64,000 nucleotides of DNA, from the NCBI RefSeq assembly GCF_043195095.1, contig NZ_JBAFWN010000004.1. One strand, given 5' to 3'. Within the stretch, counting starts at the first letter, position 1. Every line of letters starts with the position of its first letter. The notes beneath the pieces are model-generated. The model saw only the letters and a program-made list of their open reading frames with translations. It had not been told where the DNA came from and did no database searches. The translations under genes and the position numbers were made by a program. Origin of the DNA: NCEH01 sp043195095 (GTDB taxonomy: Bacteria; Pseudomonadota; Alphaproteobacteria; Rhizobiales; Xanthobacteraceae). Positions 15,774-24,130 of this stretch are shown piece after piece.

Positions 15774-16539
15774 GTCCCGGCCCAGCGACGGCCCAGCCGG
15801 AGCGCCGAGCCGGGACCCAGCGCAAGAAGTCTGCGCAGCAGCCCCATGCGCTGCGCGCTTTTGGGATCGAAGCGCCTGCGGCGGCCCTATGCGCTGGGTC
15901 CCGGCTCGCGTTCCACGCCGGCAAGCCGGCGCTGCACTCGGCCGGGACGCGAGTATGTGCGCTCCGGTGTCCCGGCCCAGCGACGGCCCAGCCGGAGCGC
16001 CGAGCCGGGACCCAGCACAAGAAGTCTGCGCAGCAGCCGAACGCGCTACGCGCTTTCAGGATCGCAGCGCCTGCGGCGGATTCTTGCGTTGGGTCCCGGC
16101 TCGCGTTCCACGCCGGCAAGCCGGCGCTGCACTTGGCCGGGACGCGAGTGTGTGCGCTCCGGTGTCCCGGCCCAGCGACGGCCCAGCCGGAGCGCCGAGC
16201 CGGGACCCAGCACAAGAAGTCTGCGCAGCAGCCGAACGCGCTACGCGCTTTCAGGATCGCAGCGCCTGCGGCGGATTCTTGCGTTGGGTCCCGGCTCGCG
16301 TTCCACGCCGGCAAGCCGGCGCTGCACTTGGCCGGGACGCGAGTATGTGCGCTCCGGTGTCCCGGCCCAGCGACGGTCTCGCCGGAGCGCCGAGCCGGGA
16401 CCCAGCACAAGAAGTCTGCGCAGCAGCCCCATGCGCTGCGCGCTTTTGGGATCGAAGCGCCTGCGGCGGATTCTTGTGCTGGGTCCCGGCTCGTGCTCCG
16501 CGCCGGTGCACCGGCGCTGCGCTTGGCCGGGACGCGAGG
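15774..16539. repeat. Four tandem copies of a 195-bp palindromic element
   Basis: Units begin at 15774, 15969, 16164 and 16359 with the sequence GTCCCGGCCCAGCGACGG and end with GGCCGGGACGCGAG. Units 2 and 3 are almost identical; units 1 and 4 differ mainly in the middle. Inside each unit the arm ending GCCGGGACCCAGCACAAGAA pairs with TTCTTGCGTTGGGTCCCGGC, giving a potential 20-bp cruciform stem. Because 195 is divisible by three, the array keeps long false reading frames open. No coding role is suggested. Confidence 0.92.
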
Positions 16540-16579
16540 GGCTATCCGCATCGCGCCTCCTGCTGAACTCCTCGGCCTT

Positions 16580-16704
16580 TCCCCTCCCTAACCCTCCCCC
16601 GCAAGCGGGAGAGGGAAACCGAACGGTGCGGGGTGGGGCTGATCATTCTTCATCCATGCCGGCGTGCTCCCTCTCCCGCTTGCGGGGGAGGGCTGGGGAG
16701 GGGG
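16580..16704. repeat. C-rich palindromic intergenic element, copy B
   Basis: The left arm CCCTCCCTAACCCTCCC and the right arm GGGGGAGGGCTGGGGAGGGG match the element at 10293-10429; the loop sequences differ. It separates the 195-bp array from the kinase gene. Confidence 0.8.
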
Positions 16705-16791
16705 AAGGCACCTATGCGAGGCCGCTGGCGCGAAAGGTCGGGGAGGGGGAAGGTCCCGTCACACGCCACCGGACCAGAGGGAGAAACACCA

Positions 16792-17781
16792 GTGCTCTAT
16801 GACGGCGGATTCCTGACCCGGCTTGAAGACGGCGTGCGCGGCGCGCTGCCGCGCTGGGACATCGCCCCGCACACCGAACTGAAGCTGCTGACCATTTCGG
16901 AGAACGCCACCTTCCGCGCCAGCAACACCGGCACCGGCGGCGATCTCGTGTTCCGCGTCCACCGGCCCGACTACCACACCCGCCGCGAGATCGAATCCGA
17001 GCTCGCCTGGATCGAGGCCTTGCGCGCCGAGGGCGGCATCCTCACCCCGCGGCCGATCCCGCTGCGCGATGGCGCCCTGATCGCCGATATCGACGATGCG
17101 GGCACCACGCGCCATGTGGTGGCGTTCGAATTCCTGCCCGGTAAGGAGCCGGACGAGGGCGACGATCTGGTGGGGTGGTTCGAGAAGCTCGGCGCCATCC
17201 ATGCCGGGCTGCACGCCCAGGCCCGCGCCTGGACCCGGCCAGAGGGCTTCACCCGCAAGGTGTGGAACTTCCAGTCCATGCTGGGTGATGCCCCATTGTG
17301 GGGGGATTGGCGCGCCGGCCTCGGCCTCGCGCCCGATGGCCTTGCGATCCTGGAGAAGACGGCGCTGGTGCTGGAGCGCGAACTGGCCGCCATCGGCACC
17401 GATGGGGACAGTTTCGGCCTGGTCCATGCCGACCTGCGGCTCGCCAACCTGCTGGTGGACGGGGACAAGCTGGCGCTGATCGACTTTGACGACTGCGGCT
17501 TCTCCTGGTTTCTCTATGATTTTGCCGCCGCCATCTCGTTCATCGAGCACGAGCCTTATGTCCCGGCCCTGATGGAAGCCTGGATCGCCGGCTATCGCAC
17601 CCGCTTGCCTTTGACGGATGCGCAAGCCGCGCACTTGCCGGTGTTCATCATGCTGCGCCGCATGCTGCTGACCGCCTGGATCGCCTCCCATGCCGAGACG
17701 CCGACGGCGCAGGCCATGGGCATTCCCTACACGGACGGCACGGTCGCGCTTGCCGAAGCCTTCCTTTCCGCCCGCGCGTGA
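16792..17781 (+). CDS. APH-fold small-molecule kinase (homoserine kinase / hydroxylysine kinase-like)
   Basis: The 329-residue protein is an aminoglycoside-phosphotransferase-fold kinase. The catalytic loop is VHADLRLANLLVD (HxDxxxxN) and the metal-binding segment is IDFDDCGFSWFLYD. A GTG start at 16792 preceded by AGGGAGA fits the end of the repeat region. Upstream in-frame ATGs lie inside the repeat and are unlikely. The gene is next to a class III PLP enzyme. Such kinase/PLP pairs are known for amino alcohols: the alcohol is phosphorylated and a phospho-lyase then removes ammonia and phosphate. The substrate here is unknown. Confidence 0.78.
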   Translation: MLYDGGFLTRLEDGVRGALPRWDIAPHTELKLLTISENATFRASNTGTGGDLVFRVHRPDYHTRREIESELAWIEALRAEGGILTPRPIPLRDGALIADIDDAGTTRHVVAFEFLPGKEPDEGDDLVGWFEKLGAIHAGLHAQARAWTRPEGFTRKVWNFQSMLGDAPLWGDWRAGLGLAPDGLAILEKTALVLERELAAIGTDGDSFGLVHADLRLANLLVDGDKLALIDFDDCGFSWFLYDFAAAISFIEHEPYVPALMEAWIAGYRTRLPLTDAQAAHLPVFIMLRRMLLTAWIASHAETPTAQAMGIPYTDGTVALAEAFLSARA

Positions 17782-17830
17782 CGCGTTCCGGCCGCGCGCC
17801 GGGACAGCCAAGAGAACCGGAAACAAGCCC

Positions 17831-19159
17831 ATGAAGACCCAGCAGATCCTGTCCCTCAATGCCTTCCAGCCGGGGGAAACCGCAGGGCTTTCGGATGATG
17901 TGGCGGTGCTGGTGGAACGCCGCAAGCGCAGCTTCGGCGCCTCCTCCGTGCTATTCTACCAGCAGCCGCTGCATGTGGTCAGCGCGTCCGGCGCGCTGAT
18001 CCGCACCGCTGATGGGGCTGATTATCTCGACCTCTACAATAATGTGCCCTCGGTGGGCCATTGCCACCCCAAGGTGGTGGAGGCGGTGCAGACGCAGGTG
18101 GCGCTGCTGAACTGCCACACGCGCTATCTGTTCGACAATGTGCACGATTATGCCGAGCGGCTGCTGGCGACTTTCCCGGTATCGCTGTCCAATCTCGCGC
18201 TGACCTGCACCGGCAGCGAGAGCAACGACCTCGCCCTGCGCATCGTCGCCATGGCCACCGGCGGCACCGGCTTCATCGTCACGCAGACCGCCTATCACGG
18301 CAACACCACCGCCGTGACCGAGGTGTCGCCTTCTTCCTACAAAGTGGGCGCGCCGCCCAAGCACGTGCGCACCGTGCCGGCGCCGGATCCGCGCGCGTTT
18401 CCCGGCGATCTCGGCGCGGGCTTCGCCCAGGCCGTGCGCGCGGCCATCGCGGCGCTGGAGGCGGACGGCATAAAGTTCGCCGGCCTGCTGGTGGACAGCA
18501 TCTTTTCCAGCGACGGCGTGTTCGCCGATCCGCCGGGCTTCCTGAAGGCGGCGGTGGACGTGGTTCACGCGGCCGGCGGCCTGTTCATCGCCGACGAGGT
18601 GCAGCCCGGCTTCGGACGTACCGGCTCCGGCATGTGGGGCTTCGCCCGCCATGGCGTGGTGCCGGACGTGGTCACCATGGGCAAGCCCATGGGCAACGGC
18701 ATTCCCATGGGCGGCGTGGTCACCCGGCCGGACCTGCTGAAGGGCTATTGCGACGCCTTCGGCTATTTCAACACCTTCGGCGGCAACCCCGTGGCGGCGG
18801 CGGCCGGGCTCGCGGTGCTGGATGTGATCGAGCAGGAGGGGCTGATCGCCCATGCGGCGCAGGTGGGCGGCCATATCACCGAGCGGCTGAACGCGGCGCG
18901 CGCGCGCTGCCCGGCGATCGGGGCGGTGCGTGGGGCGGGGCTCTATCTCGGCGTCGACATCGTGGATGGCGAAGACGGTGAGAGCGCCGATGCGGCGGGC
19001 GCGACGGCGCTCATCAACGCCTTGCGCGAGAAGCATATCCTGATCGGCGCGGCCGGGCCGCTCGGCCATGTGCTGAAAGTGCGCCCGCCGCTGTGCCTGA
19101 GCCTGGAGCAGGCGGACCTGTTCGTGGATGCGGTGGAGGCGATCCTCACGCGCAAATAA
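17831..19159 (+). CDS. Class III PLP-dependent enzyme, ammonia phospho-lyase-like aminotransferase
   Basis: The 442-residue protein has the PLP lysine in TMGKPMGNG, the preceding Asp in IADEVQPGFGRTG and the phosphate-binding TGSESNDLALR. Several stretches (NVPSVGHCHPKVVEAV, YFNTFGGNPVAAAAGLAVL, GPLGHVLKVRPPLCL) closely resemble my recollection of the AGXT2L1/AGXT2L2 group. These are ethanolamine-phosphate and phosphohydroxylysine phospho-lyases, not ordinary transaminases. With the adjacent kinase this suggests phosphorylation then elimination of an amino alcohol, giving an aldehyde, ammonia and phosphate. A normal omega-transaminase remains possible. Confidence 0.78.
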   Translation: MKTQQILSLNAFQPGETAGLSDDVAVLVERRKRSFGASSVLFYQQPLHVVSASGALIRTADGADYLDLYNNVPSVGHCHPKVVEAVQTQVALLNCHTRYLFDNVHDYAERLLATFPVSLSNLALTCTGSESNDLALRIVAMATGGTGFIVTQTAYHGNTTAVTEVSPSSYKVGAPPKHVRTVPAPDPRAFPGDLGAGFAQAVRAAIAALEADGIKFAGLLVDSIFSSDGVFADPPGFLKAAVDVVHAAGGLFIADEVQPGFGRTGSGMWGFARHGVVPDVVTMGKPMGNGIPMGGVVTRPDLLKGYCDAFGYFNTFGGNPVAAAAGLAVLDVIEQEGLIAHAAQVGGHITERLNAARARCPAIGAVRGAGLYLGVDIVDGEDGESADAAGATALINALREKHILIGAAGPLGHVLKVRPPLCLSLEQADLFVDAVEAILTRK

Positions 19160-19200
19160 GCCGGCGCTTTCTTGAGGGCCGGTCGCTCAGCGCCGGTTGT

Positions 19201-20235
19201 TCAGGGCAGGCTCGCGGCGACGCGTGCCCGCGGGCGGCGCGTCATCAGGCGCAGCAGCGGGCGCTCGATGGTGAAATGCACCACCACGCCCGCCGCCACC
19301 GAGGCGATGATGGCGCCGATCGTGAACACGGCGATGCCTCCCGGCAGATCGGCGGGAATGACCTTGCGCCAAATCTGCCCGGCCGCCGAAAGCGCGATGC
19401 CGTGGACGATATAGATCGAATAGGAGGCATCCCCCAGCAGGACGAAGAAGGGATATTTGCGCACCGCCCCGGCCTTCTCCAGCGCCAGCGCGCCGATGAC
19501 GATCATCGCCGCCGGAAGGCCCCAGAGCAGGAAGCGCATCTGCGGCGTCACCTCATTGATGCCGAGCATCACGGCGAAACCGATCGCGACCAGCGCCCAC
19601 GCCACGGGACGGGAAAGCGCGCGGCCCTGGAGATACCAGATCCCCACCATGACGCCGAAGATGAATTCGATGATGATGGTGGAGGTGTAGAAGGTCGCCA
19701 TCACGTTGGGCGAGGGCATCACCGCGCCGAACAGCACCAAGGCCGCGAACAGCGCGATGATGGTGGCGACGCGCATGCGCTCCGGCAGCAGCAGCACGAG
19801 GCCCCACACCAGATAGAAGAACATCTCGTAATTCAGCGTCCAGCCCGGAATAACCACCGGCTCGATGGTCGGGAATACCGGATGCTGCGCCGGCAGGAAC
19901 AGATAGGAGGCGATGATGTGCCACAATTCCGGCCGCCCGCTCTGCACCGCGCTGGGCACGAACAGCATCAGAAACACGAAAAGACTGGTGATGATCCAGT
20001 AAAGTGGAACAATACGCACCAAGCGTTTCTGGTAGAACGTCAGCGTGTATCCGGTCCTGTTGGTCGTCGTGACGAGCATCAGGAAGCCGCTGATAATGAA
20101 AAAAAGATCAACGCCGCTGGCGAGCGAGGCGGGCCACCACCCGTGATAGTCCATCCGCTCGAGTTGAACGTGAACGTGGAAGCATACAACCATGATGCTC
20201 GCGATCGCCCGCAAATATTGAAGCGAGTCAAGCAT
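19201..20235 (-). CDS. Acyltransferase 3 family membrane protein
   Basis: The 344-residue protein starts LQYLRAIASIMVVCFHVHVQ and has the motif FFIISGFLM, both typical of acyltransferase-3 (OafA/ExoZ) enzymes. These O-acetylate or succinylate polysaccharides from the cytoplasmic membrane. About ten hydrophobic segments follow, ending in a basic tail. It is divergent from the WcaJ-like gene across 235 bases and convergent with the PLP-enzyme gene, where CCGGCGCT / AGCGCCGG (around 19161-19195) could form a terminator. It probably decorates the exopolysaccharide made by this locus. Confidence 0.87.
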   Translation of the reverse strand: MLDSLQYLRAIASIMVVCFHVHVQLERMDYHGWWPASLASGVDLFFIISGFLMLVTTTNRTGYTLTFYQKRLVRIVPLYWIITSLFVFLMLFVPSAVQSGRPELWHIIASYLFLPAQHPVFPTIEPVVIPGWTLNYEMFFYLVWGLVLLLPERMRVATIIALFAALVLFGAVMPSPNVMATFYTSTIIIEFIFGVMVGIWYLQGRALSRPVAWALVAIGFAVMLGINEVTPQMRFLLWGLPAAMIVIGALALEKAGAVRKYPFFVLLGDASYSIYIVHGIALSAAGQIWRKVIPADLPGGIAVFTIGAIIASVAAGVVVHFTIERPLLRLMTRRPRARVAASLP

Positions 20236-20470
20236 CCGTTAATGGTCTCCAGCGCATTTAATGTAGATGCTGTATCGAAGGCGGCCGGAATGATCAAGGC
20301 GTACGGGGCGGGCGGTCGGGTTTGGCGCAGCGGAGCAATGTGCCGGCAAATCAAATGCCGTTGGATCGTGTGGCGCGAAACTCCGTCTTGACCCCCTTTC
20401 GCTTCTTGCGCAGAACCTTCGATGCCCCGGCGGGCATAGCGATTTTTTGAGTTTTTCGGGGTTGGTGGCT

Positions 20471-21874
20471 ATGACGCGTTGGACCCATGGCCTGATTAAT
20501 CGCCTGGTCGTGCTGTGCGATGTGACGATGATCGTGCTCGCCGCGGCATTGTCCTATTCCGTCTGGCATTTCGCCACCTGGAGCCAGGTGGCCATATTGT
20601 GCGCCTTCGGCGCGGCGGTCTTCACGCAGATCCTTCAGCTCGGGCGCGCCTATCGCGTCGAGCATTACAGCCATTCGCTGCGGCAGATCGGCCATCTGAT
20701 CGTCGGCGGCGTGCCCGCGGCGCTGCTGGTGGCGGTGTTTTATTATGCCCTGGTGCCGATCCATACCACCAACCTGCCGGGCCTGCTGGCCTGGGGGCTA
20801 ATGACGGGCGTCGCGCTGATTTTCGGCCGGCTGGTGATCGTGCGTCTCGGCATGGCGCAGGCGCGCCGCCACGAGGTTCTGCGCCGGCAGGTGGTGCTGG
20901 TGGGGGATGTCGACCGGGCCCGGTCGTTCGCGCTGCGCTGCGCGGAGGAGGACGACGAGAGCCTGTTCGTGTTCCTCGGCATTTTCGACGACAAGGCGCA
21001 CGACCCGCAGACCGCCGATCTCGCCCACCCCCCGGTGCTCGGCGGCCTGCCGGACTTCCTGAAATTCGTGCAGAATCACCGCGTGGACGTGGTGGCGATC
21101 GTCGAGAGCTGGGAAAATCCCCTGAAGATCGGCGCCATCGTGGAGCAATTGCACCGCATCGCCGCCGACGTGCTGGTGGAGCTGGACCCGGACGGCTTCA
21201 ACCTGCGCTTCGCCCGCGTCACCAGCATTGCCGGGCAGCCGGCGCTCCAGGTGCAGCAGCGCCCGCTGAAGGGTTCGCTCGGCCTGTTGAAGGCGCTGGA
21301 GGATTATTCCGTGGCGGTGATCGGGCTGATCCTGGTCTCGCCCATCCTGCTCGGGGCGGCACTCGCCATCAAGCTGGATTCTCCCGGCCCGATCTTCTTC
21401 CGCCAGCCGCGCGTCGGCTTGAACAACAAGGTGTTCACGGTCTTCAAGCTGCGCACCATGACCGTCGACCCGAGCGACGACGGCTCGCTCGGCACCACCA
21501 AGTTCAACCCGCGCATCACCCGCGTCGGCGGGCTGCTGCGGCGCCTCTCCATCGACGAGCTGCCGCAATTGCTGAACGTTCTCAAGGGCGACATGTCCGT
21601 GGTCGGCCCGCGCCCCCATGTGCCGAACATGCAGGTGGCCGAGGATGTTCGCTATGAGGCGATCCGGGAATATGTGGCAAGATATCGAATGAAGCCGGGC
21701 ATCACCGGCTGGGCGCAGATCAATGGCATGCGCGGCGGCATCAACACCGTGGAAAAGGCCGAGCGCGGCGCGAAGCTCGACCTGTTCTACATAGAAAACT
21801 GGTCCATATGGTTCGACATCAGGATCATGCTTCTGACCATCACCAAGGGCATGGCGGGCCGCGACGTCTTCTGA
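20471..21874 (+). CDS. Undecaprenyl-phosphate glycosyl-1-phosphate transferase (WcaJ/GumD-like)
   Basis: The 467-residue protein has four to five N-terminal hydrophobic helices and a middle CoA-binding-like domain (VVLVGDVDRARSFALRC). Its C-terminal bacterial sugar transferase domain contains SPGPIFFRQPRVG, FKLRTM, SIDELPQLLNVLKGDMSVVGPRP and KPGITGWAQINGMRG. This enzyme starts exopolysaccharide synthesis by moving sugar-1-phosphate onto undecaprenyl phosphate. The ATG at 20471 is preferred over a TTG eight codons upstream. Its 3' end overlaps the GH18 gene. Confidence 0.92.
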   Translation: MTRWTHGLINRLVVLCDVTMIVLAAALSYSVWHFATWSQVAILCAFGAAVFTQILQLGRAYRVEHYSHSLRQIGHLIVGGVPAALLVAVFYYALVPIHTTNLPGLLAWGLMTGVALIFGRLVIVRLGMAQARRHEVLRRQVVLVGDVDRARSFALRCAEEDDESLFVFLGIFDDKAHDPQTADLAHPPVLGGLPDFLKFVQNHRVDVVAIVESWENPLKIGAIVEQLHRIAADVLVELDPDGFNLRFARVTSIAGQPALQVQQRPLKGSLGLLKALEDYSVAVIGLILVSPILLGAALAIKLDSPGPIFFRQPRVGLNNKVFTVFKLRTMTVDPSDDGSLGTTKFNPRITRVGGLLRRLSIDELPQLLNVLKGDMSVVGPRPHVPNMQVAEDVRYEAIREYVARYRMKPGITGWAQINGMRGGINTVEKAERGAKLDLFYIENWSIWFDIRIMLLTITKGMAGRDVF

Positions 21875-22866
21875 GCCGCCTTGCCCTGGTGCTCGCCGCC
21901 TGCGCGGCTCTTCTGCTGACCGGCGGCGCGCCCGCCCGCGCGGCGGAGCCGCACCGGCCGTTCCTCGCCTATCATGCCAGCTGGTACGAGGTGCAGACCT
22001 CGGTTGCCGCCGACACCAGCCTTGCCCGCCTGCCGGGCTATATCACCCATGTGGCCCTCTCCTTCGTAAAGCCGGATCTGGTCTATGTCGGCGATCTCGA
22101 CCTGAAGGGCACGGGCCTGCTCTATCCCTTTTCCGGCGCCGTGCTGAAACAGGCGGTGGCGCTGCTGAAGGCGCGCCATCCGGCGATCAAGGTGCTGATC
22201 TCGGTGGGCGGCTGGGGCTATTTCGGCTGGGACAAGCTGGACGCGCCGGCGCTGGCGCGGCTGGTGCGCGATCTCGGCGCGGACGGGGTGGACGTGGATT
22301 ATGAAACCTCCGATCCGGCCTGCGTCGTGCGGGGCGAGGGCATGGCCTGCCCCGGCGACGCGCGCTCCATCTCGGTGATCGAGCAGGTGCGCGCGGCGCT
22401 GCCGCGTCCGTTCGTGGTGTCGGTGGCGGGCTGGAGCGTGGGCGCCTATGGCGCCGGCGATTTCCGCGCCTCCGCGCCGCGCAGCCCGTGGACCGGCTCG
22501 ATCCTGGCGCTGCTGGCCGCGCCGGTGGCGGCGCAGATCGACCTCGTCTCCATCATGTCCTACGACGCCGGCCCACGCTATCGCCCGCAGGAGGCGTTCC
22601 GCGCCTATCGCCGGCTGTGGAAGGGCCCGCTCCTGCTGGGCGTGCAGGTGATGCCGAGCGAGGCCGGCGGGCCGCGCTTCACCGTGGACTACACCCGCCG
22701 CATGCTGGATTCCGTGACCGCCGACCCGCGCGCCGGGGCCATGCTCTATGCGGTGCGCCTCACGCCGCCGGGGGTGATTGGCCCCGACAATCCCGACGAC
22801 CGCTATCTCGCCGCCACCATCTGCATGGCCCTGACGCTGGCCGATTGCTCGGCACCCATGCCGTAA
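21808..22866 (+). CDS. Secreted GH18-like glycoside hydrolase
   Basis: The product is up to 352 residues with a hydrophobic signal sequence (LALVLAACAALLLTGG) ending near ARAAEP. The GH18 catalytic signature is present as DGVDVDYE, where Glu is the acid, and SIMSYDAG matches a later conserved strand. VLISVGGWG is the conserved SxGG motif. It may cut N-acetylhexosamine-containing exopolysaccharide during synthesis or release. The only good start is ATG 21808, 67 bases inside the wcaJ-like gene. The first 20 residues are then translated in a second frame of that gene, so the true start could be a downstream non-ATG codon. Confidence 0.8.
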   Translation: MVRHQDHASDHHQGHGGPRRLLSRLALVLAACAALLLTGGAPARAAEPHRPFLAYHASWYEVQTSVAADTSLARLPGYITHVALSFVKPDLVYVGDLDLKGTGLLYPFSGAVLKQAVALLKARHPAIKVLISVGGWGYFGWDKLDAPALARLVRDLGADGVDVDYETSDPACVVRGEGMACPGDARSISVIEQVRAALPRPFVVSVAGWSVGAYGAGDFRASAPRSPWTGSILALLAAPVAAQIDLVSIMSYDAGPRYRPQEAFRAYRRLWKGPLLLGVQVMPSEAGGPRFTVDYTRRMLDSVTADPRAGAMLYAVRLTPPGVIGPDNPDDRYLAATICMALTLADCSAPMP

Positions 22867-22994
22867 GGCCCCAGCGGCCGCGCGCATATTTTTTTCTATT
22901 TCATTGCGCCGCAATTCCAGGGACTTCCCGCATCGCACCCGGTTTAATGGTGCGGCGCTACCGAGAAATCGCGCAATCACTGGATTGACGCCCC

Positions 22995-23015
22995 TTATGC
23001 TCCGTGTAAGCATAA
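22995..23015. promoter_or_regulatory. Palindromic operator 1 upstream of nadA (probable NadQ site)
   Basis: TTATGCT-N7-AGCATAA is a perfect 7-bp inverted repeat spanning 21 bases. It shares size and core (TATGCTC...AGCATA) with the second palindrome at 23059. TTGACG lies just upstream at 22985-22990. Assignment to NadQ is inference from gene content. Confidence 0.7.
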
Positions 23016-23024
23016 GAGAAAGAA

Positions 23025-23049
23025 AGCCGGCTTTGCTCCGGCTGTTTTT
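23025..23049 (+). terminator. Hairpin plus T-run in the nadA leader
   Basis: AGCCGG / CCGGCT (23025-23030, 23038-23043) form a perfect 6-bp stem, followed by GTTTTT. It lies between the two palindromic operators. It could end read-through from the exopolysaccharide genes or act as an attenuator of nadABC. Confidence 0.6.
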
Positions 23050-23058
23050 CGGCTGTTG

Positions 23059-23079
23059 ATATGCTCAAATCGAGCATAT
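23059..23079. promoter_or_regulatory. Palindromic operator 2 upstream of nadA (probable NadQ site)
   Basis: ATATGCTC-N5-GAGCATAT is a perfect 8-bp inverted repeat spanning 21 bases, 64 bases downstream (centre to centre) of operator 1 and 14 bases before the nadA ATG. Its position just ahead of the ribosome-binding GGGGAG suits repression. Confidence 0.75.
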
Positions 23080-23093
23080 GGGGAGACGTTTCC

Positions 23094-24125
23094 ATGCTGG
23101 ACACCCCGGTTTCGTCGGCGACCGAGTTCGCGCCCGTCGAGGTCCCCGCTTCCGCGGGTGCGATGCCCTTGCCCGATGTGTACGCCAAGGTCTCGCGCCA
23201 CGTGCCGGCGATGGAATGGGCAGCGCTCGCGGACGATGTCGCGGCCATCCTGCGCCTGAAGAAGGAGCGCAACGCTATCCTGCTGGCGCACAATTACCAG
23301 GCGCCGGAAATCTTCCACACGGTGGCTGACATCGTCGGCGACAGCCTGGCTCTGGCGCGCGAGGCGGCCAAGGCCGATGCGGACGTGATCGTGCTCGCGG
23401 GCGTGCACTTCATGGCCGAGACCGCGAAGATCCTGAACCCCGACAAGGTGGTGCTCATCCCCGACGAGCGCGCGGGCTGCTCGCTCGCCGACAGCATCAC
23501 GCCGGAAGATGTACGCGGCCTGCGCGCCCGCTACCCCGGCGTGCCCATCGTCACCTATGTGAACACGTCCGCCGCCGTGAAGGCCGAGTCCGACGTGTGC
23601 TGCACCTCCGGCAATGCCAAGAAGATCGTCGAGGGGCTCGGCGTGCCGCGCGTCATCATGATCCCGGACGAATATCTCGCCCGCAACATCGCCGCCCAGA
23701 CCGATGTGGAGATCATCACCTGGAACGGCCATTGCGAGGTGCACGAGCTGTTCTCGCCCTCCGACATCACCGACATCCGCGACATTTATGCGGACGTGAC
23801 CGTGATCGCCCATCCCGAATGCCCGCCGGACGTGATCGCGGCCGCCGACTTCGCCGGCTCCACCGCCGAGATGGTGCAATATGTCGCCGACCACCGCCCC
23901 GCGCGGGTGGCGCTCGTCACCGAATGCTCGATGGGCGATAACGTGGCGGTGCATTATCCCGAGATCGACTTCGTGAAGCCGTGCAATCTCTGCCCGCACA
24001 TGAAGCGCATCACGCTGAAGAACATCCGCCGGGCGCTGGAGACCATGTCGCCCCAGGTCCATGTGGACCCCGCCTTGGTGCCCGGCGCCCGCGCGAGCGT
24101 CGAGCGCATGCTGGCGATCAAGTGA
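23094..24125 (+). CDS. nadA: Quinolinate synthase NadA
   Basis: NadA condenses iminoaspartate with dihydroxyacetone phosphate to give quinolinate, using a [4Fe-4S] cluster. The 343-residue protein has the iron-sulfur cysteines in RAGCSLAD, VCCTSGNA and PCNLCPHM. The substrate-binding AHNYQAPEI and the HPECPPDV motif are also present. ATG 23094 is chosen over an in-frame ATG at 23061 because GGGGAG lies eight bases before it and the earlier codon falls inside the operator palindrome. It is the first gene of nadABC, with probable NadQ control. Confidence 0.97.
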   Translation: MLDTPVSSATEFAPVEVPASAGAMPLPDVYAKVSRHVPAMEWAALADDVAAILRLKKERNAILLAHNYQAPEIFHTVADIVGDSLALAREAAKADADVIVLAGVHFMAETAKILNPDKVVLIPDERAGCSLADSITPEDVRGLRARYPGVPIVTYVNTSAAVKAESDVCCTSGNAKKIVEGLGVPRVIMIPDEYLARNIAAQTDVEIITWNGHCEVHELFSPSDITDIRDIYADVTVIAHPECPPDVIAAADFAGSTAEMVQYVADHRPARVALVTECSMGDNVAVHYPEIDFVKPCNLCPHMKRITLKNIRRALETMSPQVHVDPALVPGARASVERMLAIK

Positions 24126-24130
24126 CCGCC

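Noticed and set aside
15774..16539. Possible CRISPR array
   Set aside because: Units are contiguous 195-bp copies with no unique spacers and no cas genes nearby.
15633..16802. Long open frames with repeating RRPSRSAEPGPS-like peptides across the 195-bp array, in several frames and both strands
   Set aside because: The 195-bp period is divisible by three, so any stop-free frame in one unit stays open in all. No ribosome site, start or family was seen.
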